This document shows positions 1 through 7,800 of a DNA stretch of 17,424 nucleotides, in pieces. Source of the stretch: Firmicutes bacterium UBA1393. GTDB lineage: Bacteria > Bacillota > DTU025. Numbering within the stretch: position 1 is the stretch's first letter; each line of letters opens with the position of its first letter. A model generated the notes under the pieces. That model did not search any database, was not told the origin of the DNA, and was given only the letters and a program-made list of their open reading frames with translations. Where the stretch lies: NCBI GenBank assembly GCA_002305255.1, contig DBQN01000084.1, positions 5,911 through 23,334 of the forward strand. The letters are read 5' to 3'. The translations under genes and the position numbers were made by a program.

Positions 1-174
1 GGGGCATATCCTTCCTTCTTGTTCTCCATCCGCCCCGACCCCTAGGTCACCGTCGCCCGCCCCCGACGCCGCGACTCGAGATGGCAGGATTCCGGGCGCT
101 CGCCCCGCGAACTGAACGCTTTTCACCGTTTCGGCCCGGGAAATGCAGGGATACCGGTAATCCTCCACCAGCCC
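1..174. repeat. Long direct repeat, copy A (continues past the window edge)
   Basis: This stretch is repeated at 275-449 with roughly 12 substitutions and one 1-nt length change over about 175 nt, so the copies are about 92% identical. It opens with GGGGCATATCC, which in copy B is the right half of a perfect palindrome, so copy A probably also starts inside a palindrome cut by the window edge. The repeats end at CCACCAGCCC. Short minus-strand frames run through both copies but are not conserved as protein, so I read it as a non-coding interspersed element rather than a gene. The family is not recognised. Confidence 0.85.
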
Positions 175-262
175 CTGACTCTAACCATCGGACTGCCGCC
201 GAGGCTCACTACATTGCCATCCTCAACGGTGATAATCGCCGCAGCTAGAGCTATAGATGGTA

Positions 263-284
263 GATATGCCCCGCGGGGCATATC
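263..284. repeat. Perfect 22-nt palindrome at the boundary of repeat copy B
   Basis: A perfect inverted repeat centred between 273 and 274, with core GCCCCGCGGGGC flanked by ATAT on both sides. It straddles the left end of copy B: its right half is the first bases of the repeat. No T-run follows on either strand, so it is not a typical intrinsic terminator. It could be the terminal structure of a mobile element or a protein-binding site. Confidence 0.8.
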
Positions 285-449
285 CTTCCTTCTTGTTCCC
301 CATCCGTCCCGACCACTAGGTGATCGTCGCCCACCCCCCGACGCCGTGACTCGAGATGGCAGGATTCCGGGCGCTCGCCACGCGAACTGAACGCTTTTCA
401 CCGTTTCGACCCGTGAAGTGCAGGTATACCGGTAATCCTCCACCAGCCC
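275..449. repeat. Long direct repeat, copy B
   Basis: Second copy of the element at 1-174, separated from it by about 100 nt of unrelated sequence. Shared blocks include CTCGAGATGGCAGGATTCCG and GAACTGAACGCTTTTCACCG. Differences are scattered single substitutions with no codon pattern, which argues against a coding repeat. Two copies only, with a long unit, so this is not a CRISPR array. Confidence 0.85.
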
Positions 450-699
450 ACGCCCCCCACTTCCGCGTTGCCGGCGTGCCGCATCCTCGCGCCCACCCCG
501 GGGAGCACGACCACCGGGCCACCGATCCACCGGGCCACCGGTCGCACCGGGCCACCGCAGCCCTCGCCATGACATGAGAGGAGTACAATGACTCTCTCAC
601 CAGGCACAGGCCAGCAGCTTTGCCAGGAACACCGGCTCCGACAGGCCGCCCAGGTTGCCACATGCGGGCTCTGTACGTGGCGAACGCTGCTGCCCGCCG
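450..699. other. Gene-free stretch between the repeat element and the yabR terminator
   Basis: I see no supportable gene here. The stretch holds a C-rich tandem repeat (511-559), an imperfect hairpin at 575-599 (TGAGAG...CTCTCA arms, one bulged G, no T-run), and a 47-codon frame starting at 588 behind AGGAG that runs into the terminator stem. In B. subtilis, tRNA genes and spoIIE follow yabR; no tRNA cloverleaf or spoIIE start could be found here. Confidence 0.5.
511..559. repeat. Short tandem repeat, three 16-17 nt units
   Basis: Three near-identical units built around CCACCGGGCCACCG occupy 511-526, 527-542 and 543-559. They lie just right of repeat copy B in non-coding sequence. Likely a minisatellite produced by slippage. 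Confidence 0.75.
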
Positions 700-729
700 A
701 AAAACAAAAGCACTCCATCCCGGAGTGCT
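700..729 (-). terminator. Intrinsic terminator downstream of yabR
   Basis: Read on the minus strand, a perfect 8-bp stem (AGCACTCC and GGAGTGCT, arms at 722-729 and 709-716, 5-nt loop) is followed at once by TTTTGTTTTT. This is a textbook Rho-independent terminator for leftward transcription. It lies about 200 nt past the yabR stop and closes the leftward block. Confidence 0.9.
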
Positions 730-857
730 AAAGCGACTCATTCAAACCCGACCTGGCATCGATAGAGCGCATACCGACTACTCGGCAGCAGCTGCCGGCA
801 TCACCGGGCTCTTTCGTCACGGCCCACCCACGCACTGATATCGGGCCCGCCGCTTAC

Positions 858-884
858 GCCGCCGTAGCCACCGTAGCCGCCGTC
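858..884. repeat. 9-nt tandem repeat in the yabR 3' region
   Basis: Three units of nine bases, GCCGCCGTA, GCCACCGTA and GCCGCCGTC, lie between the yabR stop codon and its terminator. The yabR frame is already closed at 926, so they are untranslated there. Probably slippage-derived. Confidence 0.6.
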
Positions 885-925
885 GCCGCTCTGGCACAGA
901 CGCAGGTGTGTCGATGGGAGCTATG

Positions 926-1324
926 CTACACGAACCTAGACAGCCGTGTGCCTCTCCCACCGCGCTTGGAGTCTTGATTCCGCTTCAGGTCTTGATGACG
1001 CTCGTCGCTATCCTTGAGGAATTTGTTCAGCTTGTCCTCGAAGGACTGCTGGTATACTCTGTCACGTCGGGGCCTGGGGGCCTGGTAGTTCGGATCGGCC
1101 TGCTTGATCGACAACCCGATCTTTCCGTTGTCGACTGCCAGAACCTTCACCCGTACTATGTCATTCAGCTTCAGGTAGTCGTTCACGTCGTTGACGAACG
1201 CGTCATCGATCTCCGAAATGTGAACTAACCCCGTTCTGCCCTCACCGATATCAACGAACGCTCCGAATCTCGTGATACCTGTGACGCGACCCTCAATGAT
1301 GCTACCGAGCTCAATAGACGACAT
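926..1324 (-). CDS. yabR: S1-domain RNA-binding protein, YabR-like
   Basis: A 132-residue protein with one S1 RNA-binding domain at about residues 4-75. The usual signatures are visible: GSIIEGRVTGITRFGAFVDI, GLVHISEI and KIGLSIKQ. A Lys/Arg/Gln-rich tail (residues 82-132) could add non-specific RNA or ribosome contacts. The length and position after divIC match B. subtilis yabR, a member of the general stress protein 13 / polynucleotide-phosphorylase-like S1 group. The ATG lies 12 nt after GGGAGG, and a consensus promoter (1385-1414) sits directly upstream, so it can be expressed apart from divIC. A terminator follows at 700-729. The exact RNA target is unknown. Confidence 0.85.
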   Translation of the reverse strand: MSSIELGSIIEGRVTGITRFGAFVDIGEGRTGLVHISEIDDAFVNDVNDYLKLNDIVRVKVLAVDNGKIGLSIKQADPNYQAPRPRRDRVYQQSFEDKLNKFLKDSDERHQDLKRNQDSKRGGRGTRLSRFV

Positions 1325-1384
1325 GCTTGCGGAGATCCTCCCGTATTGTTTGTTGCGGGCACTAGCCCACGATTGATATGCTAC

Positions 1385-1414
1385 ATTATAATCCGATGGT
1401 CAGGGGAGTGTCAA
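1385..1414 (-). promoter_or_regulatory. Consensus sigma-A promoter for yabR
   Basis: On the minus strand a perfect -35 TTGACA (1409-1414) and a perfect -10 TATAAT (1385-1390) are separated by 18 nt. The start point would be near 1378, giving a leader of about 54 nt before the yabR ATG at 1324. The promoter lies in the short gap after the divIC stop. Confidence 0.85.
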
Positions 1415-1431
1415 TGATTGCCACTGCCCAG

Positions 1432-1758
1432 TCAGTCGCCGATTTCGGGCGTGTGCCCGGGGCGTGGCTTGACGGGTTCGAAGCCGCTGGTGTCGGGTTG
1501 CGCCACCACATAGAGGGTCTCGCCGGGTTTCACAAGACCCAGTCTCTCTCTGGCCACGCGCTCGACATACTCGTCAGACGTCGCGACGCCGATCTCGGCA
1601 TTCACGTCGTCGACTCTATCACTCCACTGTTCACACTCTTGAAGCAGTAAAGCTGTCTGCCTGTTGATAGATGCAACGCGCGAGATGCCTGCGGCCAGAC
1701 TAAGACCGAACAGCACGACTGCCGCGATTATGGTCCATCTGAAAGCTCGCTGCGACAT
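1432..1758 (-). CDS. divIC: Septum formation initiator, DivIC/FtsB family
   Basis: A 108-residue bitopic protein: short cytoplasmic N-terminus, one membrane helix at about residues 8-27, a predicted coiled coil (about 28-58), then the family segment YVERVARERLGLVKPGE (64-80). DivIC works with FtsL and DivIB at the division septum to link the Z-ring to septal wall synthesis. Size, topology and location between yabQ and yabR match the family. The ATG overlaps the end of yabQ by 31 nt and follows GAGGG by about 9 nt, suggesting coupled translation. Confidence 0.9.
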   Translation of the reverse strand: MSQRAFRWTIIAAVVLFGLSLAAGISRVASINRQTALLLQECEQWSDRVDDVNAEIGVATSDEYVERVARERLGLVKPGETLYVVAQPDTSGFEPVKPRPGHTPEIGD

Positions 1759-2324
1759 GGCTCGCCACCCTCTCGCTCGCCATTACCCGGCACACTCTCA
1801 ACAGGTTTCCTTCTCCACGAAGCTGAGAATCCCTGCACACTCGCCCTGACGCGCCTTGATGTTCTTCGCGCCGAGCGACGCGCCGCCCGCGTGGCCCGCC
1901 CCAACCACCACGAAGTCCAGGTGGCCACGTACGACACCAGCCCTCTAAGTAGCACTCTGTGCACGGCCCAGCCCACTGCCAGCCCCAGGAGCACGTATGC
2001 CCTGATCTGGCCGGAGTTCACTCTGTAGAGTGTATAGAACACGCAAGTTCCGGCTGCCAGCGGCACAAACAAATCAAAGGTCGCCCTTGCCAGCCCCGGT
2101 CCAAGCGCCGCGCGCGCCCGCCCGCGCACCCGCCCCAGCGCTGGCCCGCGCCCGCGCTCGCGTCGTCGACTCAGATTCTGGTTCCAACTCCGGCTCGAAC
2201 TCCGACTCCGGCTCCAGTTCTGGCTCTGCCTTCGATGCCCTGCGCCCCATGCGAGCTGCGCGACGGTGGCGAGGACGATACCCCACAGAACCGTTACCGC
2301 GATGGTCGCTAGCTCCATCATCAT
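1728..2324 (-). CDS. yabQ: Spore cortex biosynthesis protein YabQ-like, with a low-complexity insert
   Basis: A 198-residue membrane protein. A first helix (about residues 5-25) is followed by an Arg/Ser/Gly-rich stretch (31-77), then a hydrophobic block at 84-130 with the YabQ-like pattern FDLF..., YRVNSGQIRAYVLLGLAVGW, and a basic C-terminal tail. YabQ is a mother-cell membrane protein needed for cortex formation in B. subtilis, in an operon with yabP and divIC. Three consecutive ATGs (2324, 2321, 2318) follow GAGGCGGG, so the exact start is uncertain. The N-terminal 250 nt overlap the open tail of the lytic-transglycosylase-like gene in another frame. The low-complexity segment coincides with a hexanucleotide repeat in the DNA. 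Confidence 0.75.
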   Translation of the reverse strand: MMMELATIAVTVLWGIVLATVAQLAWGAGHRRQSQNWSRSRSSSRSWNQNLSRRRERGRGPALGRVRGRARAALGPGLARATFDLFVPLAAGTCVFYTLYRVNSGQIRAYVLLGLAVGWAVHRVLLRGLVSYVATWTSWWLGRATRAARRSARRTSRRVRASVQGFSASWRRKPVESVPGNGEREGGEPCRSELSDGP

Positions 2325-3099
2325 CCCGCCTCAGGCCAGGAAATCTGATGAGCGTCCACAGGATGATCAGGCAGAGCATGCCGATGACGGCCCATGACAA
2401 TACTGAGCGAACTTTCAGTGCAATGAGGGAGGAGTTCACCCTTTCCTGAGTGTTCTCTGCCCTCAGGTTCGCCCACGCCGACACCACGTTTCTGGCATAC
2501 CCTTCTGAGATCGCCGTACCGGACGACATCCCTGAATTGTATGCCGTCAGTGCTGACAAGATGTCGCCGCCACACTCGTCGATCAGGTATCTGAGGTAGG
2601 CGGTGCCCACGCGGATGTTGGCCGCGGGCGCAAAGATGCACGATTCTGAACACGCCGGCGCAGGATGGTCACCTTTGCACGCCACCGCCGGCATGAACTC
2701 CACCCATACCGCCGGCATCACCTGCATGAGGCCTCTGGCGCCACGCCATGACACGGTGGCAGGCTCGAAACCGCTGACCTGCTGCACGAAGGCTGCGACC
2801 AGCGACGGGTCTACTCCATTGCGGAGGCTCTCGGTATTGAGGGTCTCTGCGAAGGGAAGGCCCTTAACGGTCACCCTGGCCGTGGAGTAATCACCAAGTA
2901 CTCTCAGGGAGTCGGCCACTGCGCTATCAAGCCACAGCGCAGCCGACCACGCCGCCCCGGCCATGAAGGCCGTCAACACCAAGGCGCTCACGAGCCACGT
3001 GCGCCCCGTTTTCATCTTCGGTCGGAACAGCGAAGCAATCAGCACCAGGGGGCTGATGAATACAGATAAGACAGAGGTGATCACCCGAAAGGCCAGCAA
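2074..3099 (-). CDS. Membrane-anchored lytic transglycosylase-like protein lacking the catalytic Glu
   Basis: A 341-residue protein. Two hydrophobic segments lie near the N-terminus (about 5-25 and 33-57), an SLT-type lysozyme-like domain at about 90-200, a third membrane helix at about 233-251, and a low-complexity tail (256-341). SLT motifs are clear: SGFEP, GARGLMQVMP, and ALTAYNSG. Slt70-family proteins normally read Q-E-S before the Phe/Trp, where Glu is catalytic; here it is Q-V-S, with Val at residue 108 (codon GTC), so activity is doubtful. The loop around 141-154 has three Cys. The TTG start lies 8 nt after GGAGG, 12 nt from yabP. It sits where B. subtilis has no gene (yabP then yabQ). 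The last ~83 codons overlap yabQ, so the true stop may be earlier. Confidence 0.75.
   Translation of the reverse strand: MLAFRVITSVLSVFISPLVLIASLFRPKMKTGRTWLVSALVLTAFMAGAAWSAALWLDSAVADSLRVLGDYSTARVTVKGLPFAETLNTESLRNGVDPSLVAAFVQQVSGFEPATVSWRGARGLMQVMPAVWVEFMPAVACKGDHPAPACSESCIFAPAANIRVGTAYLRYLIDECGGDILSALTAYNSGMSSGTAISEGYARNVVSAWANLRAENTQERVNSSLIALKVRSVLSWAVIGMLCLIILWTLIRFPGLRRDDDGASDHRGNGSVGYRPRHRRAARMGRRASKAEPELEPESEFEPELEPESESTTRARARASAGAGARAGARGAWTGAGKGDL
2180..2227. repeat. Hexanucleotide tandem repeat inside two overlapping frames
   Basis: About eight degenerate six-base units (plus-strand consensus RRCTCC) in a row. On the minus strand the lytic-transglycosylase frame reads this and the adjoining codons as alternating Glu-Pro/Leu/Ser/Phe, while the yabQ frame reads alternating Ser/Asn-Arg/Gln/Trp. 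Slippage here would lengthen both proteins by two residues per unit without a frameshift. Confidence 0.75.
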
Positions 3100-3111
3100 A
3101 CTGCCTTCCTC

Positions 3112-3426
3112 CTACTTAAGCAGCCGACCGAAGAACCCCCGCGCTCTCTTACGGGTCTCTTCCTCATAGTCACAGGCTTCTACATAGCCCTCGATCTCCA
3201 CGACTCCGTCTTCGAGATTGAGGTGGCGGATGTGTAGTCCCTGCCCTACCAGGGAGAGAATCCCCGCGTTGGTCTCCAGCACTATCTGCTCGTCGTCGAA
3301 GCTTTCCACATTCAGTACGCCTTCTATGCTGATCGTCTCGCGGTCGACAATGACCAGCCTATGCTGTGCTCCAGGCTTCTTCCGCCTGGCCTCTTCTGCG
3401 GGATCGGGCGCGATCCTTGCGGCCAT
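3112..3426 (-). CDS. yabP: Sporulation protein YabP
   Basis: A 104-residue protein of the YabP/YqfC family. Recognisable segments are HRLVIVDRETISIEGVLNVE, SFDDEQIVLET, GILSLVGQGLHIRHLNLEDG and VEIEGYVEACDYEEE, followed by a basic tail. YabP acts in the mother cell during spore cortex formation, together with YabQ. I chose the ATG at 3426 because GAGGAG lies 8 nt upstream; a GTG at 3435 is in frame but almost abuts that site. A sigma-E-type promoter lies upstream at 3474-3502. The N-terminal ~20 residues are charged and variable in the family. Confidence 0.92.
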   Translation of the reverse strand: MAARIAPDPAEEARRKKPGAQHRLVIVDRETISIEGVLNVESFDDEQIVLETNAGILSLVGQGLHIRHLNLEDGVVEIEGYVEACDYEEETRKRARGFFGRLLK

Positions 3427-3445
3427 CTGCAACACTCCTCATGAC

Positions 3446-3464
3446 GCAGTCATCTGGTGACTGC
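3446..3464 (-). other. Hairpin in the yabP leader
   Basis: A perfect 7-bp stem GCAGTCA / TGACTGC with a 5-nt loop, between the proposed sigma-E promoter and the yabP ribosome binding site. No T-run follows in either direction. It may stabilise the yabP mRNA 5' end or be incidental. Confidence 0.5.
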
Positions 3465-3473
3465 CCTTAAGGA

Positions 3474-3502
3474 ACTGTATGCCCGTCCGCATTCACAGAT
3501 TA
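3474..3502 (-). promoter_or_regulatory. Candidate sigma-E (mother-cell) promoter for yabP and yabQ
   Basis: On the minus strand CATACAGT (3474-3481) is an exact match to the B. subtilis sigma-E -10 consensus CATACAnT. Exactly 14 nt upstream lies TAATCTG (3496-3502), a partial match to the -35 kmATATT. Spacing is as expected. The start would be near 3466, about 40 nt before yabP. In B. subtilis yabP is known to be a sigma-E gene, which supports the reading. Confidence 0.7.
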
Positions 3503-3511
3503 CACTCCTCA

Positions 3512-4285
3512 CTACAAGCCGGAGTGCTTCGCCTCATTCCATACCTCGTCCATCTCTTCAAGGGTCATATCTTCCAGAGCGGTTCCGACCTCATCTGCCC
3601 TGGTCTCGATGAACTTGAATCTGGCCGCAAACTTCGCGCCGGCATGCCTGAGGGCGCCTTCAGGGTCTACCTTCAGCAGTCTAGCAACGTTAACCACTGC
3701 AAACAACAAGTCGCCCAGCTCGTCCTCGATGCGCTCTCTGTCAGCTCCGGCCATGGCCTCTTTCAGCTCGCCGACTTCTTCCCAAACCTTGGCCGCGGCC
3801 TCATTGGCAGACGGCCAGTCGAAGCCCACGCGCGCAGCCTTCTCCTGTATCTTGTTGGCGTACATGAGCGCCGGCAGATACTTGGGCACTGCATCAAGGA
3901 TAGACGACGGCTTGCCCGTCTCTGACTGCCTCTCCTCCTGCTTTATACGCTCCCAGTTGTGCAGCACCTGGTCAGCGTCTTTAGCATCCACATCTCCGAA
4001 GATGTGCGGATGCCGGCGCACGAGCTTCTCGCAGATAGTCTCCACGACGTCACTGAACGTGAACTCACCCAGCTCCGACGCGATCTGCGCGTGGAATACC
4101 ACCTGCAGCAGGAGGTCGCCCAGCTCTTCGGCGACTTTAGCAGAGGATCCGCCATCGATGGCCTCGACTACCTCGTATGCCTCTTCAATAACGTAGGGCC
4201 TGAGAGACTCGTGGGTTTGCTGCCTATCCCACGGGCACCCCTCAGGCGACCTGAGCCTGGCCATGATCTTGAGCAGCCGTTCCAT
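3512..4285 (-). CDS. mazG: Nucleoside triphosphate pyrophosphohydrolase MazG
   Basis: A 257-residue protein with two tandem MazG domains. The first has CPWDRQQTHESL (17-28), EEAYE (34-38) and EELGD (53-57); the second has EEVGE (169-173) and EDELGD (187-192). These acidic residues bind Mg and hydrolyse NTPs to NMP and pyrophosphate, clearing non-canonical or damaged nucleotides. Length equals that of E. coli MazG. The B. subtilis counterpart YabN carries an extra N-terminal methylase-like domain that is absent here. ATG follows AAAGGAG by 10 nt; the gene starts 18 nt after spoVT and ends about 85 nt before yabP, where a new promoter begins. Confidence 0.95.
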   Translation of the reverse strand: MERLLKIMARLRSPEGCPWDRQQTHESLRPYVIEEAYEVVEAIDGGSSAKVAEELGDLLLQVVFHAQIASELGEFTFSDVVETICEKLVRRHPHIFGDVDAKDADQVLHNWERIKQEERQSETGKPSSILDAVPKYLPALMYANKIQEKAARVGFDWPSANEAAAKVWEEVGELKEAMAGADRERIEDELGDLLFAVVNVARLLKVDPEGALRHAGAKFAARFKFIETRADEVGTALEDMTLEEMDEVWNEAKHSGL

Positions 4286-4303
4286 AAACCAGTGTCTCCT
4301 TTG

Positions 4304-4858
4304 CTAGCCCACCTGCCTGGAAAGGTAGCCGGCGGCGGTGACTACCAGGCTCTCCTCGAGATCTCCCACCGTCGTCTTGCTGGAAGTAGTGCCGACAACG
4401 ACCGCGCCCACTGCTTCGCCTTCCACTACTATGGGTGCGATGGCTGCTGAGATAATGACGAACCCGTCGGCGGACTTGTCCACTATCGATGAGGCCTCGC
4501 CGCCTCCGCTGAAGTGTACCAGGAGCACCTGCCGCTCGTTCATGGACTTCTCGACGGCCCCGCCTATGGCCCTGTCGGCGAGATCAGGCGCGCCGCCTCC
4601 GGCCGATGCGAGCACGAGGTCTTTGTCGCACACCAGCGCCACCATGCCCGACGATTCCGCCAGCGCCTCCGCCATGTCACGTGCCATAGACTTAAGTTGC
4701 CCCACGGGCGAATACTTCTTCAGCACGATGTTCGCGTTCTCATCGACATAGATCTCCACAGAGTCGCCTTCGCGGATGCGAAGGGTCCTGCGGAGCTCCT
4801 TGGGCACTACTATCCTGCCCAGTTCGTCTATTCTCCTAACGATCCCGGTTGGTCTCAC
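4304..4858 (-). CDS. spoVT: Stage V sporulation regulator SpoVT
   Basis: A 184-residue regulator with an AbrB-type swapped-hairpin DNA-binding domain at the N-terminus (TGIVRRIDELGRIVVPKELR, then LRIREGDSVEIYVD) and a GAF-like C-terminal domain (about residues 55-180). SpoVT acts in the forespore, tuning sigma-G-dependent genes, including SASP genes and germination functions. I prefer the GTG at 4858: GGAGG lies 7 nt upstream and the N-terminus then aligns with the known Met-Lys-Ala-Thr-Gly start. An ATG at 4864 is in frame but only 2 nt from GGAGG. It starts closely after the mfd stop, in the same order as in B. subtilis. Confidence 0.95.
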   Translation of the reverse strand: MRPTGIVRRIDELGRIVVPKELRRTLRIREGDSVEIYVDENANIVLKKYSPVGQLKSMARDMAEALAESSGMVALVCDKDLVLASAGGGAPDLADRAIGGAVEKSMNERQVLLVHFSGGGEASSIVDKSADGFVIISAAIAPIVVEGEAVGAVVVGTTSSKTTVGDLEESLVVTAAGYLSRQVG

Positions 4859-4876
4859 CGTCATTCCCTCCTGCGC

Positions 4877-7800
4877 TCATTCACTCATAGTAGCGTTGGC
4901 CCTGTTCATCTCCGTCAGCATGTAGATCATGATGTTTAGCAGCTCTTTCTCCGACAGCCCTTGTGTCCGAATCCTGATGCTCTGTGTTCTGCCCCCGCCA
5001 AGAGTTACCCTTCCCCGGAAGGGCCGAGCTATCTTTATTACATTCGTGCCCGGATGCCGGATACCTTCAGCGAACTTGACAACAACTTCACCGCGTTCGC
5101 CGGTCATACTTACGACACCAAGCTCCGAAGCGAGCACCTTCAGCGCCGCTATGGTAAGCAGGTTTTCCACCGGCGGAGGCGGCTGGCCGAACCTGTCGGC
5201 GAGCTCCTTTGCAAGCTGCGCGGCCTGCTCCATGCTGCTGATGGTGTTGATCTTCTTGTATACCTCTATCTTTTGACGCGAGTCTGGCACGAAGCTCTCT
5301 GGCATGTAGGCGTCAACAGGCAGGCCTATCACCATTGGCGGCGGCTCTGCCTCCCTGGGCTTGCCCTTCAGTTCGGCGATGGCCTCCTCCAGCAGCCGGC
5401 AGTACATTTCGAATCCCACAGCAGCTATGTGCCCGTGCTGCTCCGCCCCCAGCAGATTGCCTGCTCCGCGTATCTCCAGGTCGCGCATGGCGATCTTGTA
5501 TCCCGAGCCGAGGCTGGTGAACTCCCTGATGGCCGCAAGCCGCCGCTCGGCGGTTTCCGTAAGTACTCTACCCCGGCGGAACAACAGGTAGCAGTATGCC
5601 ACCCTGTTTGTGCGCCCTACTCTGCCTCGCAGCTGATACAGCTGCGCAAGGCCGAAGTTGTCGGAATCGTTGATGATGATCGTGTTCACGTTCGGTATGT
5701 CAATACCCGACTCTATTATGCTGGTACAGACCAACACATCAAACTCGTGAGCGAGGAACTGGAGCATGACCCGCTCCAGCCGGTCCTCCGGCATCTGGCC
5801 GTGAGCGACGCCGATGTCAGCCTCGGGCACCAGTCTCATCAGAGCGGCGGTGACGTCATCGATGTTCTGAACGCGGTTGTGTACGAAGTAGACCTGGCCG
5901 CCTCTGTCTATCTCCCTGAGTATGACCTCGCGGACCAGCGTATCATTATGCTCCACCACGTACGTTCGTATCGGAAAGCGGTTCTCAGGCGGCGTTTCGA
6001 TGACGCTCATGTCGCGCACACCGACCATGGCCATGTGCAGCGTGCGCGGTATCGGCGTGGCCGTAAGGGTCAGCACGTCTACTTCCTTCTTGAGCTCCTT
6101 GAGCCGCTCTTTCTGGGCGACGCCGAAGCGTTGCTCCTCGTCTACTACTACTAGACCGAGGTTCTTGAACTGGATATCTTGCGATAGGAGACGGTGGGTG
6201 CCGATCACCACGTCGACGCTTCCATCCTTGAGACCGGCGGCTATCAGGCGTTGTTCCATATCGGACTGGAATCTCGACATCACCGCCACCTTCATCGGAA
6301 AGCCCTTGAACCGCTCGACGAAGGTGTTATAGTGCTGCTGCGCCAGAATGGTGGTGGGCACGAGCACCGCCACTTGCCTGCCATCGGCGGTCGCCTTGAA
6401 GGCAGCGCGCAGGGCGACCTCGGTTTTGCCGAAGCCCACATCGCCGCAGAGCAGCCTGTCCATGGGCCTGGGCTTCTCCATGTCCTGCTTCACTTCGCTG
6501 ATGGCTCGCCACTGATCGGGCGTCTCCTCATAGGGGAACGCATCCTCGAAATCATGCTGCCAGACTGTATCCGGCGAAAACGCGTAACCTGGCACGCCCT
6601 CCCTGATGGCATACAGCTTGAGCAGGCCCTCGGCCATGTCGCGCACGGATTCGCGTGCTCGCGATTTGGCCCTGGCCCACTCGGCCCCTCCCAGCCGACT
6701 GAGACGGGGTGGCGCCTCATCCATGCCGATGTATTTCTGGAGCAACACCACCTGGTCGGTGGGCACATACACCTTGTCTTCGCCAGCATACTCCACCAGC
6801 AGGTAATCACGTTGCACGCCGCCTACCTCGAGGGTTTGCACGCCTGCATAGCGCCCTACCCCGTGGTTGACATGGACCACGTAATCGCCTGGGCGCAAGT
6901 CGGTGTAGGTCGATATGCGCGCCGCCTCATCCACAGGGGCGACGCGGCGGCGCTTCTTCTGCCGGCCGTATATCTCGCCGTCAGTGAGGAGCAGCAACTT
7001 GATCTCTGGGTAGACCATTCCCGACGACAGCTCAGCCACGACCACCGTGACGCTGCCTTCTTCGGGCGTGTCGACCACGGCGATGGGTGCCTTCGCCACG
7101 ATCCCCTGCTCCTCAAGGGCATGCACGAGCCTGTCGCGTCTGTCGGCGGTGGACACGGCGCACACCACGCGATAGCGCCGCTTCCGGTACTTCTTGATCT
7201 CATGCACGAGATCGTCAAACCTGCCTGAGAAGATGTCGGGCGTGGCCACCGGTGCCATCAGCATGAAGCCGTCATCGCCGCGCGACAGCAGCGACAGGCT
7301 GAGAGAGTGCCTGGCCTCGAGCGTGTCCATGAGTTCGTCGGCGCCGAAGTAGAGCTCTGCCTGCGATGGCAGAATCAGCCCGGCCTCGAGCAGGCTCGCG
7401 TAGGTCTCCCTCACATCGGCCTCGGAGCCGCGGGCGCCCTCGCGCACGCGCTCCGGCTCATCGATGACGAGGAGCGCATCTGGGTTCCAGTCGAAGATGG
7501 TGTGCCGGCTCCGGTAGAACAGGGGCAGGTACTGCTCGTCATTGTCAAAGTAGCCCCGCTGGCGGAAGGCCTCGATGTGCTCGGCGATTCTCTCAGAGAG
7601 CTGACGCTCGCCGTCGCGGGCGGCGGCGTGGGCGATGCTCGCGCGGTCGGCGACGCCTCGGTCGACGGCGCCGCGGTTGGCCGCAGCCGCCTGCACCCTG
7701 GCATGTTCTGCCTGTATGGCCTCGATCGCGCGTTCAAGCACCTCAGAGTCATACAGGAACTCGCGCGCAGGGGTAATGGTTACACTCTCAAGACTGGCCG

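Noticed and set aside
1..449. CRISPR-like array
   Set aside because: Only two copies of a ~175 nt unit with a ~100 nt spacer; unit length and number do not fit a CRISPR array and no cas gene is present.
575..599. Intrinsic terminator hairpin
   Set aside because: The stem has a bulge and there is no T-run on either strand; the true terminator is at 700-729.
588..731. A 47-codon plus-strand frame behind AGGAG
   Set aside because: It runs through the terminator stem of the leftward block, has no recognisable protein pattern, and the AGGAG is part of an imperfect hairpin.
123..741. Several long minus-strand open frames running through the repeats
   Set aside because: They are GC-rich shadow frames with Arg/Gly/Pro composition, cross the repeat borders in different frames, lack good ribosome binding sites, and the repeat differences show no codon pattern.
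730..925. Possible tRNA genes after yabR, as in B. subtilis
   Set aside because: No T-loop GGTTCGA-type box, no acceptor stem pairing and no cloverleaf could be assembled on either strand.
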